Below are positions 9,287 through 18,774 of a DNA stretch of 64,000 nucleotides, one piece after another (the first letter of the stretch is position 1; the number at the start of each line of letters is the position of its first letter). This DNA comes from Christensenella sp. Lineage in GTDB: Bacteria > Bacillota > Clostridia > Christensenellales > CAG-917. Location of the stretch: assembly GCA_022009775.1 (NCBI GenBank), contig CP091723.1, forward strand, positions 62,001 through 126,000, written 5' to 3'. Made by a program: the position numbers and the translations under genes. Below the pieces are notes generated by a model. The model was not told the origin of the DNA. It made no database searches and worked only from the letters and a program-made list of their open reading frames with translations.

Positions 9287-9766
9287 CTAAAACCTTACGT
9301 ACGGTTGTACTTTGGTCAATAAATTTCTTTTGAGTGTTATATCCTTCGGCTTTTTGCCGTCCGTTCTGACAACCACGTTTTCGTTGTCAAAACTTATAAG
9401 CACGCCGTGGGTTTTGTTTTTCTGGGCGTCGATACATTCGATTTCTGTGTCAAGTGCCCTGCGATAGTCGTCGTCTGTCACGATTTTTCTGTCAAGTCCG
9501 GACGATGAAACGTTGAGCACGTAATCGTCCGCAAAATCGTCTTCGAGCGCGTCAAGCGACGCCGAAAACAAATTATGCACTTTTACGCAATCGTCAAGGC
9601 ATATACCTTCCTTCTTCCACAAATATGCCTCAACGGTGAGTTTTCCGTATTGCTTGTAGAAGGACACGTCCACAAGCTCGATGCCGTCGCCTGCACTTTC
9701 GACGGCAGCCAACGCAAGATTCTTCACTTTTTCGGCAAGCTCTGCCGACACGAGTTCGTTTGCCAT
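9287..9766 (-). CDS. rimP: Ribosome maturation factor RimP
   Basis: RimP (159 residues) helps to mature the 30S subunit. The N-terminal domain shows GIELVDVSFYKQYGKLTVEAYL and the DDCVKVHNLFSASLD helix. VLNVSSSGLDRKI is the family signature. The C-terminal domain is a short Sm-like barrel ending KVQPYVRF. It is the first gene of the rimP-nusA-rnpM-ylxQ-infB run. A hairpin terminator lies just upstream and separates it from the polC-like gene. Confidence 0.9.
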   Translation of the reverse strand: MANELVSAELAEKVKNLALAAVESAGDGIELVDVSFYKQYGKLTVEAYLWKKEGICLDDCVKVHNLFSASLDALEDDFADDYVLNVSSSGLDRKIVTDDDYRRALDTEIECIDAQKNKTHGVLISFDNENVVVRTDGKKPKDITLKRNLLTKVQPYVRF

Positions 9767-9785
9767 ACGCGCTCCTTTGCCTTAT

Positions 9786-9816
9786 CTAAAACAAAGAGTG
9801 AGCCATCGCTCACTCT
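9786..9816 (-). terminator. Rho-independent terminator upstream of rimP
   Basis: AGAGTGAGC (9795-9803) and GCTCACTCT (9808-9816) form a perfect 9-bp stem with a 4-base loop. On the minus strand it is followed by TTTGTTTT. It separates the polC-like transcript from the rimP operon. If transcription of rimP starts upstream of it, it could act as an attenuator. Confidence 0.7.
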
Positions 9817-9947
9817 AGTAAATCTTACTATCGTATTTATACCTTACCACATTTTTTCGCCGATTGCAAGCAAAATAGTAAATTATTTATAAACATATAG
9901 CTTATTTATAACTTATAAAGCCACATTTTCGGTTTCGGATGTCGATT

Positions 9948-9976
9948 GTTGTCGATTTTCATCGGCAATCGACAAC
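9948..9976. other. Inverted repeat downstream of the polC-like gene
   Basis: GTTGTCGATT (9948-9957) and AATCGACAAC (9967-9976) are perfect 10-bp inverted arms with a 9-base loop. No U tract follows on the minus strand, so it is not a typical terminator. It lies 20 bases after the stop of the polC-like gene and may serve as an RNA 3' stem. Confidence 0.4.
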
Positions 9977-9995
9977 GCATAGCGGTAAGAAGTTG

Positions 9996-11584
9996 CTACA
10001 TTCTTGACACAATCACTTTCAATGCGCCGAACGTGGCAAGCACATCGCTCAAAGCGCGGTGCGCGTTGTCGTGCGTGATGTCAAAAGCTTTGGAGATTGT
10101 TTCCAGCTTGCAGTTTGGCAATTCGGTCAGATAGCGGCGCGCAAGAAGGAGCGTGTCGCAAAGCTCGTTGTCAAAGACGTAGCCCTGCTTTTCGGCTATG
10201 CGAGCGACAATCGGAAAATCAAAGCCGGCGATGTTGTGTCCGCAAAGTATACTTCCGTGCGCAAACTTGAAAAAGTCGGGCATCACGTTCTCTATGCTCG
10301 GCGCGTCAAGCACCATTGCGTTGTTGATGTGCGTGATCTCGGTGATTCTTTCGGGTATGCTTGCGGTTGGCTTGACAAGCGTAGAAAAAAGTTTCCGTAG
10401 GCACTCCGTCCACCACTTTGAGTGCGGAAAGCTCGATGATTTCGGCAAGGTCCGTCTTCACATCGGTGGTTTCAAGGTCAAACACAACAAAGGTTTTGCC
10501 CTTGAAGTATGGCGAGATTTCTTCCACTTTTCCAATATCTAAAAGGCTCTTCACCGTATTGTCAACGTATTTTTGCGGGAAAATCGTCGTGTATTTTTTC
10601 GGGAACGGGCTTGACGGAAGTCAAATGTATACTGTCAAAATCGATGTCCGCTTCAAACATGGCGTTAATCATAAAAGACCATGCTCCCGAAAACTGCGAC
10701 CAACTCACCTTGCCCATACAAATCACTTGCGATTGGTCTTTCAGAGACGCGATTTTGTCGGCGGTTTCATCGTTCGAGCAAAAACATACGCCTTCAATTT
10801 TACCTGTCGTGTCGTCAAGCATGAACTTAACGAACGGCAACGTTTCGCTTCCCGTTTTCGGGTCGTCGGGCTTGTATTTCTTGTTTTTATAGGATTTTTT
10901 CTCTATTCCGAAGATTTTTCCGCACAAAACGATGTTGTCGCACGCCGACTTAACGTCGATTATGTAATTCGGCAGTTGTGTAATGCTCTCCATTTTTCCG
11001 CGCGAATAGACTTTCTCTCCAACTCTTGCATTGACAAGTCGCACCGAACTGTCGTGATGAACGGTGGTGTCGATATGCAAATCTTCATCTTTAAGATTTT
11101 TCAAGTCAACGATTTCTTCTTCTGCAACTATGTCTATGTACTGATTGAACGAGCAATCGAGAAAATCACGCAATTTATCCAACGTATCGCCTGCGATAAG
11201 CATTTTGTACGTCGGTGTATCGAAAGTAAACTTCACGTCTATGTCGTTGTCTCCGACTTCGATATTCAACGTATCGTCGTTGATGCGGCGAAAAATGAGT
11301 TGATTGTATCTGTTGAAAAATTCAAGAATCTTGTTCTTGACGACGTTGTTGTCTGCGTATGTGCGGATATACTGCACGCTCACTTTGACACCCGAGAACA
11401 TTTCTTCAACTATGCCTTGCACCTTCTTTTTACTCTCTTCGTCAAAATCTCTCACTTCAAACGCCGATATTATAAAGCGCACGACGAGTTCGCGCTTATC
11501 TTTATAATAAGTCGCGCTGTTGAGTTTCAACATTGGAAACTCGCCTTTGCTTTTCAACGTAAATTCTTCAAAAAATTTGGTCAT
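9996..11584 (-). CDS. PolC-like protein: N-terminal and OB domains plus 3'-5' exonuclease, no polymerase (two frameshifts)
   Basis: The reconstructed product is about 525 residues. Residues 1-200 resemble the PolC N-terminal domain, and 205-325 an OB-fold (GKVYSRGK-like start, FMLDDTTGKIEGV). About 380-525 is a DEDDh exonuclease: VVFDLETTD, GHNIAGFDFPIV and the final HDNAHRALSDVLA. The frame is broken at about 10565 (A5; one more A restores it) and about 10385 (T6; one fewer T restores it). The joins read as natural PolC-like sequence. There is no PHP domain and no polymerase: after the exonuclease the protein ends (VSRM, stop) and an unrelated gap follows. It occupies the normal polC position between ispG and rimP. 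It could be a stand-alone proofreading subunit or a remnant; a full polC would then lie elsewhere. Confidence 0.75.
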
Positions 11585-11600
11585 ATCTTGCCTTTATTAT

Positions 11601-11620
11601 TATATATCAAATGATATATA
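11601..11620. promoter_or_regulatory. ATATCA-NN-TGATAT palindrome
   Basis: A 20-base palindrome except for its two central bases: TATATATCA-AA-TGATATATA. It lies between the ispG stop and the start of the polC-like gene, 17 bases before the latter. It belongs to a motif seen in four other gaps (250, 21307, 24948, 29471). It is a candidate regulator site; no binding protein is known. Confidence 0.4.
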
Positions 11621-11638
11621 ACGCATTTTATCCACTGT

Positions 11639-12706
11639 TTAGTCGCTTATTGCTTCGTTTAGCAATTTTTCAAACTCGACGAGCAAATCTTTGCTGTCAA
11701 CTGTTTTGAATATCTTTCCGCCTTTCAAAATAACCGATTTTTCTTTTCCGCCGGCAATACCCAAATCGCTGTTTTCACCTTCGCCGATACCGTTCAGCGG
11801 ACAACCGAGCACGGATATCGTCAGCGGTTTATTCACGCCGGCCGTGAGCATCTCAACTCTGTTTGCAAGCCCTTCAACGTCGATTTCAGTACGTGCGCAA
11901 GTGGGACAAGCCACCACTTCGACGGCGTTTTTGCGTATTCCGAGAGTTTGCAAAATCTTGCGGCCTGCAAGCACTTCTTCTTTGACGTCTGTCGAAAGCG
12001 AAACTCGTATGGTGTCCCCTATGCCTTCCTGCAAAAGCGTTCCTATGCCTATTGCCGATTTAATAAGCCCGGTGCGCAACGTCCCTGCTTCCGTAACGCC
12101 GATATGAAGCGGATAATCACACTCTTTTGCAAGCATACGATTTGCTTCGACGTTCACGAGCGTATTCGAAGCCTTTATTGCAACGACTATATCTTTCATG
12201 CCCTGACTTTCAAAGACGTCGGCACATTCGAGCGCACTTTCGCACAACGCGCGCGCCTCGTCCATACCTTTGAATTTGGGATCGAGCGAGCCGCCGTTTA
12301 CGCCCACGCGCACAGGCACTCGCATATCGACAAGCCGTTTTGCAAGGTCTTTTATCTCTGAAAAATCACGCATATTGCCGGGATTCATACGAATTTTCTT
12401 CGCTCCGTTGTCAAGCGCGAGATGTGCGAGTTTATAACTGTAATGTATATCTGCAATCAGCGGCAAACCGCATCTTTTCGAGATTTCTCCGAATGCGTAC
12501 GCCGACGCTTCGTCGGGCACTGCCAGACGAATTAGGTCGCAACCGACCTTTCTCAAATCTTTGATTTGTTTGAGCGAGCCTTCGACGTCGACTGTCTTAG
12601 TGTTCAGCATCGACTGCACCGTTATGGGTGCGTCTCCGCCGATTGCCACGTCTCCAACGAAAACTTTGCGAGTGTTTCTTCTTTTCATAGTCGTATTTTG
12701 CGACAA
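11639..12706 (-). CDS. ispG: 4-hydroxy-3-methylbut-2-enyl diphosphate synthase (flavodoxin type)
   Basis: IspG (GcpE, 355 residues) is a [4Fe-4S] enzyme of the MEP pathway that converts MEcPP to HMBPP. The N-terminal barrel begins with the VFVGDVAIGGDAPITVQSM block. The cluster ligands are visible as CPTCART near residue 263 and GCPLNGIGEG near 304. It is a full-length two-domain bacterial form. It lies with dxr and uppS in one block, and the ispH fusion at 44.5 kb supplies the last MEP step. The gap of 133 bases to rseP is AT-rich with no clear signal. Confidence 0.96.
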   Translation of the reverse strand: MSQNTTMKRRNTRKVFVGDVAIGGDAPITVQSMLNTKTVDVEGSLKQIKDLRKVGCDLIRLAVPDEASAYAFGEISKRCGLPLIADIHYSYKLAHLALDNGAKKIRMNPGNMRDFSEIKDLAKRLVDMRVPVRVGVNGGSLDPKFKGMDEARALCESALECADVFESQGMKDIVVAIKASNTLVNVEANRMLAKECDYPLHIGVTEAGTLRTGLIKSAIGIGTLLQEGIGDTIRVSLSTDVKEEVLAGRKILQTLGIRKNAVEVVACPTCARTEIDVEGLANRVEMLTAGVNKPLTISVLGCPLNGIGEGENSDLGIAGGKEKSVILKGGKIFKTVDSKDLLVEFEKLLNEAISD

Positions 12707-12839
12707 TGCGGCAAGTCTTTGTCGTCCGCAATTATCGTTTATATTGTGATTGTCTATTGTTATTTGTATTTATATTGTTTGTTGTGATTATCAATTGATT
12801 ATTGCAATTGTCGATTTGTTTTGTGGCATATTGCAAAAT

Positions 12840-14150
12840 CTATCGCTTGACCAAGTGGAAAACGTCAAGGAATACCGCAAGTACGATCAACAACACGAGT
12901 CCTACCGTGTGTATGATCGCTTCGATCTTTCTCGGGACAGGCTTTTTGAATATCCATTCAATCAGCGTAAACAACATTCTGCTTCCGTCAAGCGCCGGGA
13001 ACGGCAATAGGTTCATAACCGCCAAGTTTGCGGAAATTATCGCAACGACGTATAGGAAGGAATCGAAACCGAGCGCGGACACCTTTGCCATGGTGATGAT
13101 TGTAGTTATTGTGCCGCCTGCTCCTTCGATGCCCATTTTGCCCGTGATCAATGCGCCGAGCGACGCCAAGATCTTGAACACGATGAAGAAACAGAAACTC
13201 CATGCTCTGCCGAAAGCAAGGAAAAACGGAAGTTTCGCTCTTGCAATCGTGCGAGTTATGCCGAAGCCGTAACTGTAAAAACCGTCGGCGTCTTCGGGAT
13301 TTGCGCCTTTTTGCACTTTCATCGTGCTTTGCTCGCATATATTGCCGTTTTCGTCGTATCTGACAACGGTAAACAAAATCGCGTCGGCAGAATCGCAAGT
13401 CGCGAGATATTCTTCGTACGGAACGGGCGTTTCGAGTTTATCGCCGTTCACAGCGTAAATGAAATCACCGTTCTCAAACGGATTGTAATAAAACTTGCTT
13501 GCGTTTATTTTTATACGCTTTCCGTCTCTCAATACGTAAAACCGTGCATTGTCTCCGACGTTGCTGAACGCCTTGTCAAGATCTTCCGTCGTCATGAGAT
13601 TGATTTGCTTTCCGTTGACGGACAAAATCGCGTCGCCTTCCATAAACACGTTTTCGTATGACGGAACGTCGTAAGTTCCGACAACGTAAGGAAGAGGCTG
13701 TCCGTATGCGGTGAAATAAATCGTAATGATCAAAATCGCACTCAAAAAGTTCATGAATGCGCCCGAAAACAGCACTATAAGGCGTTTCCACGGCTTTTGA
13801 TTGTTGAAAGCGTCGGGATCTTTGACGATATTGCCGTTTGCGTCCTTTATCTGATTTCCGTCTTCGTCAAGGAGCGCACCGTCGGCGTCTTCACCGTGGA
13901 ACGCACAAAATCCACCGATGGGAAACGGACGGATTGAAAACAATTCTCCAGTCTTTTTGTTTTTCTTCTTGAAAATCTTCGGGCCGAAACCTATTGCGAA
14001 TTCGTCGATTTTGAACCCGAGCAACTTGCCTGCCGTATAGTGACCGAGTTCGTGAACGACTATCATCACCATAAGCGCAAGCAACGCAAGAAGAACGTAA
14101 CCTATATAGGCGAAAACTTCGCCGACCGTTGCGGACAATATACTCAACAT
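12840..14150 (-). CDS. rseP: RIP metalloprotease RseP (site-2 protease)
   Basis: A 436-residue membrane zinc protease that cuts transmembrane anti-sigma factors and signal-peptide remnants. The zinc site VVHELGHYTAGK lies near residue 31 in the first helix. A PDZ domain lies about 180-260 (MEGDAILSVNGKQI). The C-terminal NLLPFPALDGSRML block holds the third zinc ligand. Several hydrophobic segments at both ends fit four helices. It overlaps dxr by 7 bases; the dxr-rseP pair is standard in Bacillota. Confidence 0.95.
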   Translation of the reverse strand: MLSILSATVGEVFAYIGYVLLALLALMVMIVVHELGHYTAGKLLGFKIDEFAIGFGPKIFKKKNKKTGELFSIRPFPIGGFCAFHGEDADGALLDEDGNQIKDANGNIVKDPDAFNNQKPWKRLIVLFSGAFMNFLSAILIITIYFTAYGQPLPYVVGTYDVPSYENVFMEGDAILSVNGKQINLMTTEDLDKAFSNVGDNARFYVLRDGKRIKINASKFYYNPFENGDFIYAVNGDKLETPVPYEEYLATCDSADAILFTVVRYDENGNICEQSTMKVQKGANPEDADGFYSYGFGITRTIARAKLPFFLAFGRAWSFCFFIVFKILASLGALITGKMGIEGAGGTITTIITMAKVSALGFDSFLYVVAIISANLAVMNLLPFPALDGSRMLFTLIEWIFKKPVPRKIEAIIHTVGLVLLIVLAVFLDVFHLVKR

Positions 14151-15298
14151 CTTATACCTATCACAGAATAAGTGTATTTTCTGGCTTGCTCGTCTATGCC
14201 AAGAATATCTTCGAGCGCGACTTCACCCACTTTCTTGAACTTCGCATAAACTTTTGCAAGAGTGTTTGCAATATCGTTGTATTTGATTTTGCCTTTCAAG
14301 AACTCTTCTACGAGCACTTCGTCGCTTGCCGAAATCGCTATACATGCTCCTTCGCCGGCATTTGCGGCGGCGATTGCGATTTTAAGGCACGGATATCTCT
14401 CAAAATCGGGTTCGGAAAACGTGAGCGAGCCGAGTTTTGCAAGCTCAAGCGGTTCAACCGAGAAAAGCGCGTGGTCGGGATAGAACAACGCCGTGTCGAT
14501 CGAAAGGCGCATATCGGGAGTGGACAAAAGCGCCTTCATTCCGCCGTCGGTAAACTCTACGAGAGAATGTATCACGCTTTGACGGTGCATCACGACTTTT
14601 ACGTCTTTTGCGCCGACTTCAAACAATCTCATCGCTTCGATGACTTCAAGCCCTTTGTTGAAAAGCGTTGCGGAGTCGATAGTGACTTTCTTGCCCATAC
14701 TCCACACGGGATGTTTCAAACAATCTTCCGCTTTGACTTTCGCAAGTGCGCTTGACGGTAAATCGCGAAGCGCGCCGCCGCTTGCCGTCAAAACGAGATT
14801 TTTCACGAACTTCTTGTTTTCGCCGCGCAAGCAAGTGAAAATCGCGGAATGTTCCGTATCGAGCGGAAGAATTTTTCCGCCGTATTTTTTTTCAAGCGCT
14901 TTAAGGTGTCTTCCTGCGCAAACGATGGTTTCTTTGTTAGCTATTGCAAGCGTACCGCCACGTTTAAGCGTTGCGACAGCCGCCCAAAGTCCTGCAATGC
15001 CCGTCACCGCCAAAACGACGATATCCGACGGAATTGCCGCAAGTTCTTCGAGCGAAGTCAAACATTTCGACGTTTTTTCGTCTTCGAGAAAGTCAAAAAG
15101 CGAACTTTGCACTTCAACCGCACCGCTCGGAAAATAGTAATGCGTCGGATTGAATTTTTCAATCTGTTCTCTCAAAAGCGCTTCGTTGGTATAAGCGGAA
15201 AGCCCGACAACCTTAAAGGCGTCGGGATGTTGAGAAATAGTAGCAAGCACCTGTCTTCCGACAGAGCCTGTGCTGCCAAGTATCGTAACTGTTTTCAT
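14144..15298 (-). CDS. dxr: 1-deoxy-D-xylulose 5-phosphate reductoisomerase
   Basis: DXR (384 residues) converts DXP to MEP with NADPH, the second MEP-pathway step. The N-terminal Rossmann motif is ILGSTGSVGRQ. Catalytic and metal residues fall in LPLDTEHSAIF near 150, TASGGALRD near 200 and MGKKVTIDSATLFNKGLE near 225. The length is normal. It overlaps rseP at its 3' end, and a 149-base gap without features separates it from cdsA. Confidence 0.96.
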   Translation of the reverse strand: MKTVTILGSTGSVGRQVLATISQHPDAFKVVGLSAYTNEALLREQIEKFNPTHYYFPSGAVEVQSSLFDFLEDEKTSKCLTSLEELAAIPSDIVVLAVTGIAGLWAAVATLKRGGTLAIANKETIVCAGRHLKALEKKYGGKILPLDTEHSAIFTCLRGENKKFVKNLVLTASGGALRDLPSSALAKVKAEDCLKHPVWSMGKKVTIDSATLFNKGLEVIEAMRLFEVGAKDVKVVMHRQSVIHSLVEFTDGGMKALLSTPDMRLSIDTALFYPDHALFSVEPLELAKLGSLTFSEPDFERYPCLKIAIAAANAGEGACIAISASDEVLVEEFLKGKIKYNDIANTLAKVYAKFKKVGEVALEDILGIDEQARKYTYSVIGIRC

Positions 15299-15447
15299 CG
15301 TATCCTTATAGGCTTGCGCGCCGCATAGGCAGAGATTTCAAGTCTTTTGCAAGCCCATATATTCTTATGTTAAGCGGTCAACATTAAACTCGTATGAAAC
15401 AAGAGTTTTTCAAAATGCCGCACGGGCAATGACCGCATATTTTCAAA

Positions 15448-16440
15448 TTAATATCCGTAGCAACACGAGAACGCTATGAGCAGAACGACGAGACAGTACA
15501 TAACGCTGTCGATTCTGTCCATAAAACCGCCGTGCCCCGGGAAAATCTTGCCGTAGTCCTTTATGCCGATTGCGCGCTTGATACGCGATGCCGCAAGGTC
15601 TCCAAGCTCGGATATAACTCCGCAAACAAGACCTATTGCAAGATAGATGAGCGCGCTCTTCCACTCCCAACCTACAACCGTGTGCGGAATAAGGAAGGTA
15701 TAATGCGCGCCTTCTATGAATGCGGGATAATAATTTGCGCACATCTCGAACACAACCCAGAACAGCATTGACAACACCATGCCGCCAAACAAGCCGCCTA
15801 TGCCGCCTGCCACCGTCTTTTTGGGGCTGATTTTCGGGCAAAGTTTCTTACCGCCGATCATAGAGCCGAACCAATACGCAAACGAGTCACTGCCGAGAAC
15901 GGGCACGAGAATTGCGTACAAAATTGCAAAAAGTGCGCTGTATTTGTAGCTTATCACCCACGCAGATGCAAGGAACAGCATGGGATATACGAGAATAAAC
16001 ACGTTGGCAAACAAGTCTTTGACTTCGCATGCCTTGGGATCGTCAAGCGTAAGCTCGATGCCCGCCTCTTTTGCGTCGTCAACTTCTTTTTGCGTGTGTT
16101 TTGCGGGCTTGAACGTGAATATGGTGAGTGCCATCATGGAGCATACGAGCAACACGATCAGCAGACCTTGAACGCCTGCGCTTGTTTGCACGCTGCCTTG
16201 TCCGATGAAGTGTTGCATGAGATAGAACGTCGGATACGCCGCAACCAACATCGTGACGACCGGTGCAACGAACATCTTGTATCCTGCGTCTTTGAAACAC
16301 TTGAACATCTCGTACACCGAGCCTGCAAGGAAAAGCAAAATCAGCATATCGATGAATATCGGGCTGACGAAATAGCCTGCCAACATAAATCCCGCAACAA
16401 TGACTAAAAGCACGATTGCAGTCAACGTTCTTTTTAGCAT
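15448..16440 (-). CDS. cdsA: Phosphatidate cytidylyltransferase
   Basis: CdsA (330 residues) makes CDP-diacylglycerol from phosphatidate and CTP. It has about eight hydrophobic segments. The C-terminal signature is SDSFAYWFGSMIGG followed by PKISPKKTVAGGIGG. A long loop (about 120-165) between helices is lysine/glutamate-rich and longer than in B. subtilis CdsA. The start is set at MLKRTLTAIV; the frame is open 29 codons further, but those codons do not look like CdsA. It follows uppS in the usual order. Confidence 0.93.
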   Translation of the reverse strand: MLKRTLTAIVLLVIVAGFMLAGYFVSPIFIDMLILLFLAGSVYEMFKCFKDAGYKMFVAPVVTMLVAAYPTFYLMQHFIGQGSVQTSAGVQGLLIVLLVCSMMALTIFTFKPAKHTQKEVDDAKEAGIELTLDDPKACEVKDLFANVFILVYPMLFLASAWVISYKYSALFAILYAILVPVLGSDSFAYWFGSMIGGKKLCPKISPKKTVAGGIGGLFGGMVLSMLFWVVFEMCANYYPAFIEGAHYTFLIPHTVVGWEWKSALIYLAIGLVCGVISELGDLAASRIKRAIGIKDYGKIFPGHGGFMDRIDSVMYCLVVLLIAFSCCYGY

Positions 16441-16558
16441 AACGACTCCGATTGTATATACAAAGTATATACAAAATTGTGATAGCACAGACAAAACGAA
16501 TGGAATTTGTCTGCAAACCGTTTGCAAATTTTCTTATGCAAACGGGCAAAATCGGATT

Positions 16559-17212
16559 TTATTTTCCGAATTTTCTTTGACGTTTTTCAAACTCTTCGAG
16601 AATGAAATCAACGTCGCTCTCTTCCATATCCGGCCAAAGTTTTTCCAAAAACATAAGTTCCGCATAAGCGGACTCGTACAACATGAAATTTGAAAGGCGC
16701 ATTTCACCGCCCGTTCTGACGACAAGGTCGAGCGGCGGCAAATTTGCGCTTGACAAATGCTTTTCAAACGTATCTTCCACAAATTCTCCGTGATCGTAGC
16801 AAATCTTCGCCGCATGGATAATATCAGCTCTGCCGCCGTAATTGAATGCGATGTTGAGCGCAATACCTTTGTTTTCACGCGTGTTTTCTTCGATTTGCTC
16901 GATAGAATCGGCAAGTTTGTCGTCAAGGGCTGCAATGTCGCCCATATACGTAATACGCATATCTCCGTCGTACGTGAGATTGAATTTCTTCACAACGTCC
17001 GAGATTGCCTGCACTTCGTTTTCGGGGCGTTGCCAATTTTCCGTTGAAAAAGCGTAAACGGAAACAGCGTCCACACCGCATTCGCCGAGACATTTAAGGA
17101 CTCTGTGCAAAGCAACGAGCCCGTACGCATAGCCTTCGGCGCGCGACATACCGTGAGCGGTTGCCCACCTGCCGTTTCCGTCCATAATAAAACCGATATG
17201 TTTAGGTTTCAT
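16559..17212 (-). CDS. uppS: Isoprenyl transferase (undecaprenyl diphosphate synthase)
   Basis: UppS (217 residues) condenses isopentenyl diphosphate onto farnesyl diphosphate to make the C55 carrier lipid. GFIMDGNGRWA near the start holds the catalytic Asp11. Further blocks are VYAFSTENW, NIAFNYGGR and the LVVRTGGEMRLSNFMLYESAYAEL motif. The protein is about 30 residues shorter than B. subtilis UppS, mainly in the middle, but all motifs are present. It shares one base with the frr stop. Confidence 0.93.
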   Translation of the reverse strand: MKPKHIGFIMDGNGRWATAHGMSRAEGYAYGLVALHRVLKCLGECGVDAVSVYAFSTENWQRPENEVQAISDVVKKFNLTYDGDMRITYMGDIAALDDKLADSIEQIEENTRENKGIALNIAFNYGGRADIIHAAKICYDHGEFVEDTFEKHLSSANLPPLDLVVRTGGEMRLSNFMLYESAYAELMFLEKLWPDMEESDVDFILEEFEKRQRKFGK

Positions 17213-17787
17213 CAGATAGAGAGAATCTCCTGTTCTTTTTCTTTGAAGAGTTTGTCAACTTCGTCGGTGTTCTTTGCAAGAGTCTTGTCTACCACTTCCG
17301 TGTAGTTCTTCAAATCGTCTTCGGTGATAACGGAAGATTTCTGAATCTTCTTCAAATCGTCAATAGCGTCGCGACGCGCGTTGCGCATAACGATTTTCGC
17401 TTCTTCGACGAGATTCTTTGCTTCCTTTACGGTTGAGCGTCTGCGTTCTTCCGTGAGTTCGGGGAAAACGAGACGAATAACCTGACCGTCGTTGTTTGGC
17501 GTAAGACCGATGTTTGCGGCAAGAATAGCGCGTTCGATGTTTTTGAGTTGGGATTTATCCCATGCGGAAATCACGAGAAGACGTGCTTCGGGAACGGAAA
17601 TGTTCGCCATATTATGTATGGGCGTGGGCGTTCCGTAATAATCGACGACGATTTTGTCGAGAATGTGCGGATTTGCTCTGCCGGCGCGGATTGCGCGCAG
17701 CTCGCTAACGTAGTTTTGCAACGTTTTATCGATTTTTTCATTCAACTCGTCGAAGATAAGATCGACTTCGTCAATACCGTATGACAT
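17212..17787 (-). CDS. frr: Ribosome recycling factor
   Basis: RRF (191 residues) works with EF-G to split post-termination ribosomes. The family blocks are LRAIRAGRANPHILDKIVVDYYGTPTP-like sequence near residue 28, VIRLVFPELTEERR near 113 and the long C-terminal helix. It is a few residues longer than usual. A terminator separates it from pyrH, so frr-uppS-cdsA-dxr-rseP may start from their own promoter in the AT-rich gap 17788-17850. Confidence 0.96.
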   Translation of the reverse strand: MSYGIDEVDLIFDELNEKIDKTLQNYVSELRAIRAGRANPHILDKIVVDYYGTPTPIHNMANISVPEARLLVISAWDKSQLKNIERAILAANIGLTPNNDGQVIRLVFPELTEERRRSTVKEAKNLVEEAKIVMRNARRDAIDDLKKIQKSSVITEDDLKNYTEVVDKTLAKNTDEVDKLFKEKEQEILSI

Positions 17788-17845
17788 AGTTTGTTCTCCT
17801 TTTATGGAAATGTAAATATATTATATCAAATATTATATCTTATTG

Positions 17846-17880
17846 CAAGAAGAAAAAATCGACCGAAGCGGCCGATTTTT
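17846..17880 (-). terminator. Rho-independent terminator after pyrH
   Basis: The arms at 17854-17865 (AAAAATCGACCG) and 17869-17880 (CGGCCGATTTTT) pair over 12 bp. The single mismatch on the plus strand is a G-U pair in minus-strand RNA. A U-rich tract follows on the minus strand. It ends the rpsB-tsf-pyrH part of the cluster. Confidence 0.75.
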
Positions 17881-17910
17881 CTCATATTTTCGCAATTTTT
17901 CAATCGAGAA

Positions 17911-18645
17911 TTATTTTACGATGCAAGTTCCGACGTTTTCGCCCATAATCGCACGCTTGATGCTGTCCTTTTCCATGAGCGAGAACACGATGACCGGCAC
18001 TTGATTGTCCATGCACATCGTGATTGCCGTCGTATCCATTGCTTTGAGACCTTTGGATATGACGTCCATATACGTAATGACTTCAAATTTCTTCGCATCG
18101 GGGTTTTTCTTGGGGTCGGAATCGTACACGCCGTCAACGTTCTTTGCAAGAAGAAGTGCGTCCGCGCCGATTTCGCACGCTCTGAGTGCCGCGCCCGTAT
18201 CCGTCGAGAAATAAGGATTGCCCGTTCCGCAAGCGAAAATGACAACTCTGCCTTTTTCGAAATGGCGAATTGCCTTGCGGAGAATGTACGGCTCTGCAAC
18301 TTTGGTTATCGTGAGCGCGGTCTGCACTCTCACCGCAACGCCGAGTTGTTCAAGTTTGTCTTGAAGCGCGAGCGCGTTCATAACCGTTGCAAGCATACCC
18401 ATGTGATCTGCCGTGGAACGATTCATCTTGTCGCCTGCCTGAACACCGCGCCAGAAGTTTCCGCCACCGATAACGACGCCGACGTCGATACCGAGATTTT
18501 TGACGTCGCGGATTTCCTTGCATACGTATTCGAGCTTTTCGGGGTCGATTCCCGTTCCGTTCGCACCGGCGAGTGCTTCGCCGGAAAGTTTTATGACGAC
18601 GCGTTTATATTTTGCGCGCGGGTCGATTATTCTTTCTTCGTCCAT
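17911..18645 (-). CDS. pyrH: UMP kinase
   Basis: UMP kinase (244 residues) phosphorylates UMP to UDP. It is an amino-acid-kinase-fold enzyme: VVIKLSGEALAG near residue 13, VIGGGNFWRG near 54, the FACGTGNPYFSTDTGAALRA-type block near 140 and the DGVYDSDP motif near 172. A ribosome site (AAGGAG) precedes the ATG encoding MDEERIIDP; 13 further upstream codons are unlikely to be translated. It lies in the conserved rpsB-tsf-pyrH-frr order. Confidence 0.96.
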   Translation of the reverse strand: MDEERIIDPRAKYKRVVIKLSGEALAGANGTGIDPEKLEYVCKEIRDVKNLGIDVGVVIGGGNFWRGVQAGDKMNRSTADHMGMLATVMNALALQDKLEQLGVAVRVQTALTITKVAEPYILRKAIRHFEKGRVVIFACGTGNPYFSTDTGAALRACEIGADALLLAKNVDGVYDSDPKKNPDAKKFEVITYMDVISKGLKAMDTTAITMCMDNQVPVIVFSLMEKDSIKRAIMGENVGTCIVK

Positions 18646-18734
18646 ATTTCTCCTTGCAAGATTTCGGTATTCTAACACGTTCAATCTTGATTTTTCACGA
18701 TAGAATCGTAAAATATTCGTTATTTTGAAATTTC

Positions 18735-18763
18735 AAAAAAGGAATGACAAGCATTCCTTTTTT
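18735..18763 (-). terminator. Rho-independent terminator after tsf
   Basis: AAAAAAGGAATG (18735-18746) and CATTCCTTTTTT (18752-18763) form a 12-bp perfect stem with a 5-base loop. In minus-strand RNA the stem ends in a run of six U. It lies 12 bases after the tsf stop, so pyrH probably depends on read-through or its own promoter. Confidence 0.8.
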
Positions 18764-18774
18764 CATAAGTTCGA

